This document shows positions 60,415-64,000 of a stretch of DNA of 64,000 nt, one piece after another. Below the pieces are notes generated by a model. The model saw only the letters and a list, made by a program, of their open reading frames with translations, did no database searches and was not told where the DNA came from. Position 1 is the stretch's first letter, and each line of letters begins with the position of its first letter. The position numbers were made by a program, and so were the translations under genes. Source of the DNA: Papio anubis (Eukaryota > Chordata > Mammalia > Primates > Cercopithecidae); assembly GCF_008728515.1 (NCBI RefSeq), contig NC_044990.1, forward strand, positions 61,918,879-61,982,878, read 5' to 3'.

Positions 60415-60770
60415 CTTTACAAATAGCATTGGCAATCGTAGCCCAAGCAATGAGTCAAAAGAAAGAAATAAAAGGCATTCAAATTTTAAAGAAATAAGTA
60501 AAATTTTCTCAGTTCACAAATGACATTATGGAGAAAACTCTATAGATTCAAGAAACCTGCTAGAATTTATAAATTAGTAAATTATAAATTAATTCAGTTT
60601 CCATATTCCCACTGGTAAGATGCAAAATCAACACACAAAAATCTATATGTTTCTATACAGTATCATTAATTATCTTAAAAAGAATTTAAGAAAATAATTT
60701 CATTTACAATAGCTACAAAATGTTTTTAAAACTTAAGAATAAAATTAACTCAGGAGGTAGGTTTCTATCA
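60415..60770 (+). mobile_element. L1 ORF2 reverse-transcriptase region, inverted relative to its neighbour
   Basis: Sense ORF2: 'gaaataaaaggcattcaaat', 'cacaaatgacattatgg' (the region of the reverse-transcriptase FADD box, here mutated), 'gatgcaaaatcaacacac', 'atttacaatagctacaaa'. Frames are broken. Confidence 0.75.
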
Positions 60771-61071
60771 GCGTTTATTCATTTCATTTAGATTTTCAAG
60801 TTAATTACCACAGAATGGTTTATTATATTGTTCATTGTTCTTTGTTTCCTCTCAGTTTTATGTGCAATTAAATTCACCTATTTAAATGTACCATTAGATG
60901 AGTTACGAAATTTTATTCAATGATTTAACCTACTGCATTATCCAGGCATGGAAAATTTCCATCCATTTGAAAAGTTCCCTGTACCCCTTTGTAATAAATC
61001 TACTCCTGTAAGTTCTAGCTCTGGGCTAGCAATTTTTTGATGATTTCCTGTCATTAAGATTTTGCCTTTTG

Positions 61072-61227
61072 ACCAGATGGAGTGCATTGGCTTATGACTA
61101 TAATTCTAGCACTTTTGGAGGCCAAGGCAGCGGGAATGCTTAAGGTCAGGAGTTCAAGACAAGCCTGGCCAACATGGTGAAATCCCATCTGTACTAAAAA
61201 TAGAAAAAAAATCCAGACCCAAAAAAA
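61072..61227 (+). mobile_element. Alu left-arm-only insertion
   Basis: Only an Alu left monomer: 'ggagtgcattggcttatgac', 'tctagcacttttggaggcca', 'ggccaacatggtgaaatccc', 'ctgtactaaaaatag', then an A-rich end. It is flanked by 'attttgccttttg' (61059-61071) and 'attttgcattttc' (61228-61240), an imperfect 13-bp duplication. It lies inside L1M sequence. Confidence 0.85.
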
Positions 61228-61478
61228 ATTTTGCATTTTCTTGAAATTTGTATAAACGGAATCATACAGAATACAGTATATTGAGTCTGACGTTTTTTAC
61301 TAAACGCTTTTAAGAATCATTGATTTTATCTTCATAGTCATTTGAATCTGTATTGCTGAAGAGTATTCCAATGTATGAACATACCATGATTTTTTTCTAA
61401 TTCATAATTTATGACAATTGTGATGTGTCTATTTCCCATTAGTATGATTAATGCTGGTATAAACATTTGCATACATTT

Positions 61479-61519
61479 GTGTGTGTGTGTGTGTGTGTGT
61501 ATGTGTGTGTGTGTGTGTA
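61479..61519. repeat. (GT)n microsatellite
   Basis: Two GT runs joined by 'atgtg' inside the L1M. Confidence 0.95.
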
Positions 61520-63760
61520 TAAACATGTTTTATTTCTTTGGGGAAAGTATGTGTGAATTTATAATTTCTATGGTAAATATATGTCTACCTTTATAATACA
61601 TTTGCAAGCTGTTTTCGAAAGTGGATGTACCATTTTGCATTCCCACCCTTTTCCATTTATGACAATCTAAATTCTGTTACATTCTTACAAAGATTTAATA
61701 TTAATATACTTTATTTTTTATTGTAACCTATATGGTGTGTGTATAACATTTTCCTCTTTGTGGTTATAGCTTGCAATTACCTGGTGAACAATATTACTGC
61801 TCATCTTTGTATGCGTTCAATTTATATCTATGTAACTTATTTTGTATACTTTTATCATATACAATTTTTGTGCTGTTTTGTGTTCCAGATATCACAGAAT
61901 AATTCAATATTCCAAAGTTTTTGTTATGTTTTCTACTAGCAGATTTGTAATTTTAGTTCTTATATTCAGGTCTATGTTCCATTTTGAGCTCAATTTTGTA
62001 TATTGTGTGAAGTAAAGATGATTTATTTTTTGTATGGATAGCCAGTTTGTCTAGAATCATTTATGGAAGAGATGATTTATCTCCATTTATTTACCTTGGC
62101 ATTTTTGTTTAACATCAAATGACCATACAAGTGTGAGTGTATTTTAGATGTATTATTGTGATCATTGACTTTTAAGCCTACACTTACGCCAATAGTGTCG
62201 TAGTTATAACATTGCTTTACAGTAAGTATTGAAATCTTGAATTGCAAATTCTCTAACCTCTGCCTCTTCATTTACTTTAGCCTTCAAATATCCATAATAA
62301 AATTTCATAGATTTTGATGTTGTTTCTGCACATTTTTAATTAAATTAATAAATGTATTTATTTTTGTAGCATTGCTGCAAGTGGAGATATTTCATTTGCT
62401 TTGTCTTTCAATATTATGACCCATTTCTTATCAGATTTGTAAGTAAATCTCTTCTTTCACTCTTGGTATTATTAACAAATGTATCTTTTAAAATAATAAC
62501 TATTGTTTACTCTTTTCTCCCATTTTTTCAAAACACCGACTTTGTTTTACTGATTTTTTTTTCTATTCTGTATCTGTTTTATTTGATCAATATCTGCATT
62601 TCTTTTTGTGATTAATTTCTTCCTTGTTTTCTGGCTCCTTGTTCTTCAGAAACAGATCATTGATTTTTAAACTTTTATCTTATTATAACAAATTATAAAT
62701 TTAAATGTTTCTCCTATTATAACAAATTGTACATTTAAGGTTATAAATTTTCATTTAATCATTATTTGAATAGCCTTTCACAAGTTGATATGTGTTGTTT
62801 TCTTTATCATTTTTTCAATTAATTTTTTGCTGATTTTTAAAAATATATTATTTATAATATATGATATATAGAGACCATTCTCTGCATGTGTTATTTTTAT
62901 TTACTTTTAGATTAATTTTTGGGGTCAGAGTTTTCTGCAGCATTAAATGATCTATAATCTATTGAAACATGTTTCGTGACTTGCATGTATTGTATATTGG
63001 TGGTAGTGCCATGTGTATAGGAAATGAATGTAAATTTGTGAAGTCTCCAGTTGCTGGATGTGGCATTTCAAAAAATGTGAATTAAATAATGTGATTGATA
63101 GTATCATTTGGATTTTCCATATTCCCACTGAAATTTTTGTTAAGTTGCTGTTGACAACTGTTATTGAGATGGAAACATTAATGCTACTAACTATAATTTA
63201 GACTTTATATCTCCTTCCTAATACTGTCAATTTTTGCTCATATATTTTAACTCTGCTAGTGGACACTACCACATACAAATGTTATATCTTCCTAATACAT
63301 TGACTGATTATTACTATCAAGTGTTTCTCTTTATTTTAAATGTCCATTTTTGTTTGTTTATTTTTTGTCTGATAGTATTTTAGCCAACTTTGCTTGCTTA
63401 TGTTCCTTGTTGCATGGTTTACCTTTCACAACCTATTGTTTTTATCTATCGTGTCATCATATTTTAGGAATATTTCTAATAAGCATTATAGAGTTGGGTC
63501 TTCATTCTCTTAGAGAGTCTAACAATTTCTGCCCTTTGAGACAGGGGTTAATCCATTTAATTTACAATATTTATTGATATCTGGTTTTGGTTCCTCAGCT
63601 TCTCCTTTACTGCCTACATATATTACAGCTAATATTTTCATATTAAATTTTAATGTATTTAGTATAATGTATAACTATATAATTTCTTATCTGCTTTAGT
63701 GGTTATCCTGGAGATTACAGAATACATTGATAACTTATTACAATGTACTTAGAATTAGTA

Positions 63761-64000
63761 TTTAATTAGTTTATGTAATATACAGAAAACTTGCAAGCAT
63801 GCATTTCCTTTTTCCTCTCTATAACACTACTTTATCACAGATTTTTTACATACATTATAAATTTCTAATTTTATTTCAAATAAGTCTAAAAGTTTTAAAG
63901 AAATGTATAAAACAAAAGTATGCACATAGCCTGTTATATGTAGCTAGAGTGCACAATAGCCTGTGATTTTTATTTAGTCATATAGATTGATTTGTGAACT
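63761..64000. other. Unassigned AT-rich window end
   Basis: No gene recognised. It may continue the L1M beyond the window. Confidence 0.45.

Larger units (their letters stand above)
60850..63760 (-). mobile_element. L1M, 3' UTR to ORF2, interrupted by an Alu monomer
   Basis: Antisense old L1 in order: 'gtaagttctagctctgggct', 'aatttgtataaacggaatca', 'agagtattccaatgtatgaa', 'ccattttgcattcccaccct', 'cattttgagctcaattttgt', 'atcatttatggaagagatga', 'ctgtcaatttttgctcatat', 'tatagagttgggtcttcatt' and 'ggttaatccatttaatttac'. It contains a GT microsatellite. All frames are decayed. Confidence 0.7.

Noticed and set aside
1..64000. CRISPR arrays, bacterial operons, tRNA or rRNA genes
   Set aside because: No spaced direct repeats of the right size, no cloverleaf or rRNA core recognised, and the Alu/L1/LTR content is that of a primate nuclear genome. 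The MIR copies are tRNA-derived SINEs, not tRNA genes.

Overview
This window looks like primate nuclear DNA from an AT-rich, gene-poor region. I found no protein-coding gene, exon, tRNA, rRNA or other RNA gene that the sequence supports. The open reading frames present are short. They read through Alu, LINE, LTR or simple-repeat DNA, or through GC-rich LTR DNA that is open in several frames at once. At least half of the bases belong to recognisable transposon copies. Family names come from memory of the consensus sequences, not from a database search.

Organism: primate Alus (J, S and Y types), a HERV-W-type LTR (LTR17) and primate L1 3' ends place the window in a catarrhine. The AluY at 23671-23942 carries several changes that I associate with the AluYR lineage of Old World monkeys, and the Alus at 14590 and 48230 carry others. 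I therefore infer a cercopithecid (macaque, baboon or vervet type) rather than human, with moderate confidence.

Layout. 1-9.8 kb: largely unrecognised AT-rich DNA, three Alus, an MLT1-type LTR and a rearranged Tigger/MER2-type DNA transposon. 9.9-16.4 kb: old L1M pieces, a decayed MaLR provirus with its internal region, a 166-bp CT-rich tract next to an Alu, and two opposed L1 fragments interrupted by Alus. 17.9-20.5 kb: an L1 3' end, a perfect 18-bp hairpin, an LTR and a MIR. 22-30.4 kb: L1 3' UTR, MIR and AluY copies, then a 2-kb reverse-strand L1 interrupted by a THE1/MST LTR. 30.4-37.9 kb: mostly unrecognised, with a right-arm-only Alu and an MLT1 LTR. 37.9-39.8 kb: scattered L2 pieces. 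40.7-44.0 kb: a reverse-strand MaLR provirus with a HERV-W solo LTR nested inside and a 132-bp pyrimidine tract. 47.6-49.0 kb: an L1M holding two Alus at one target site plus an MST LTR. 53.8-56.7 kb: a young L1 3' end with a probable 3' transduction, an older L1 3' UTR, and a 1.9-kb GC-rich ERV1-type LTR. 57.2-63.8 kb: a patchwork of reverse-strand L1s, one with an inverted 5' part and one holding a left-arm-only Alu.

No genes work together here. The window is a record of nested insertions. The observations most worth checking are the local template-switch scars in the Tigger element, the L1 3' transduction, the monomer-only Alu insertions with target-site duplications, the paired Alus at one target, the G-quadruplex-prone and polypyrimidine tracts, and the GC-rich LTR. 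I saw no evidence of a new biological system.
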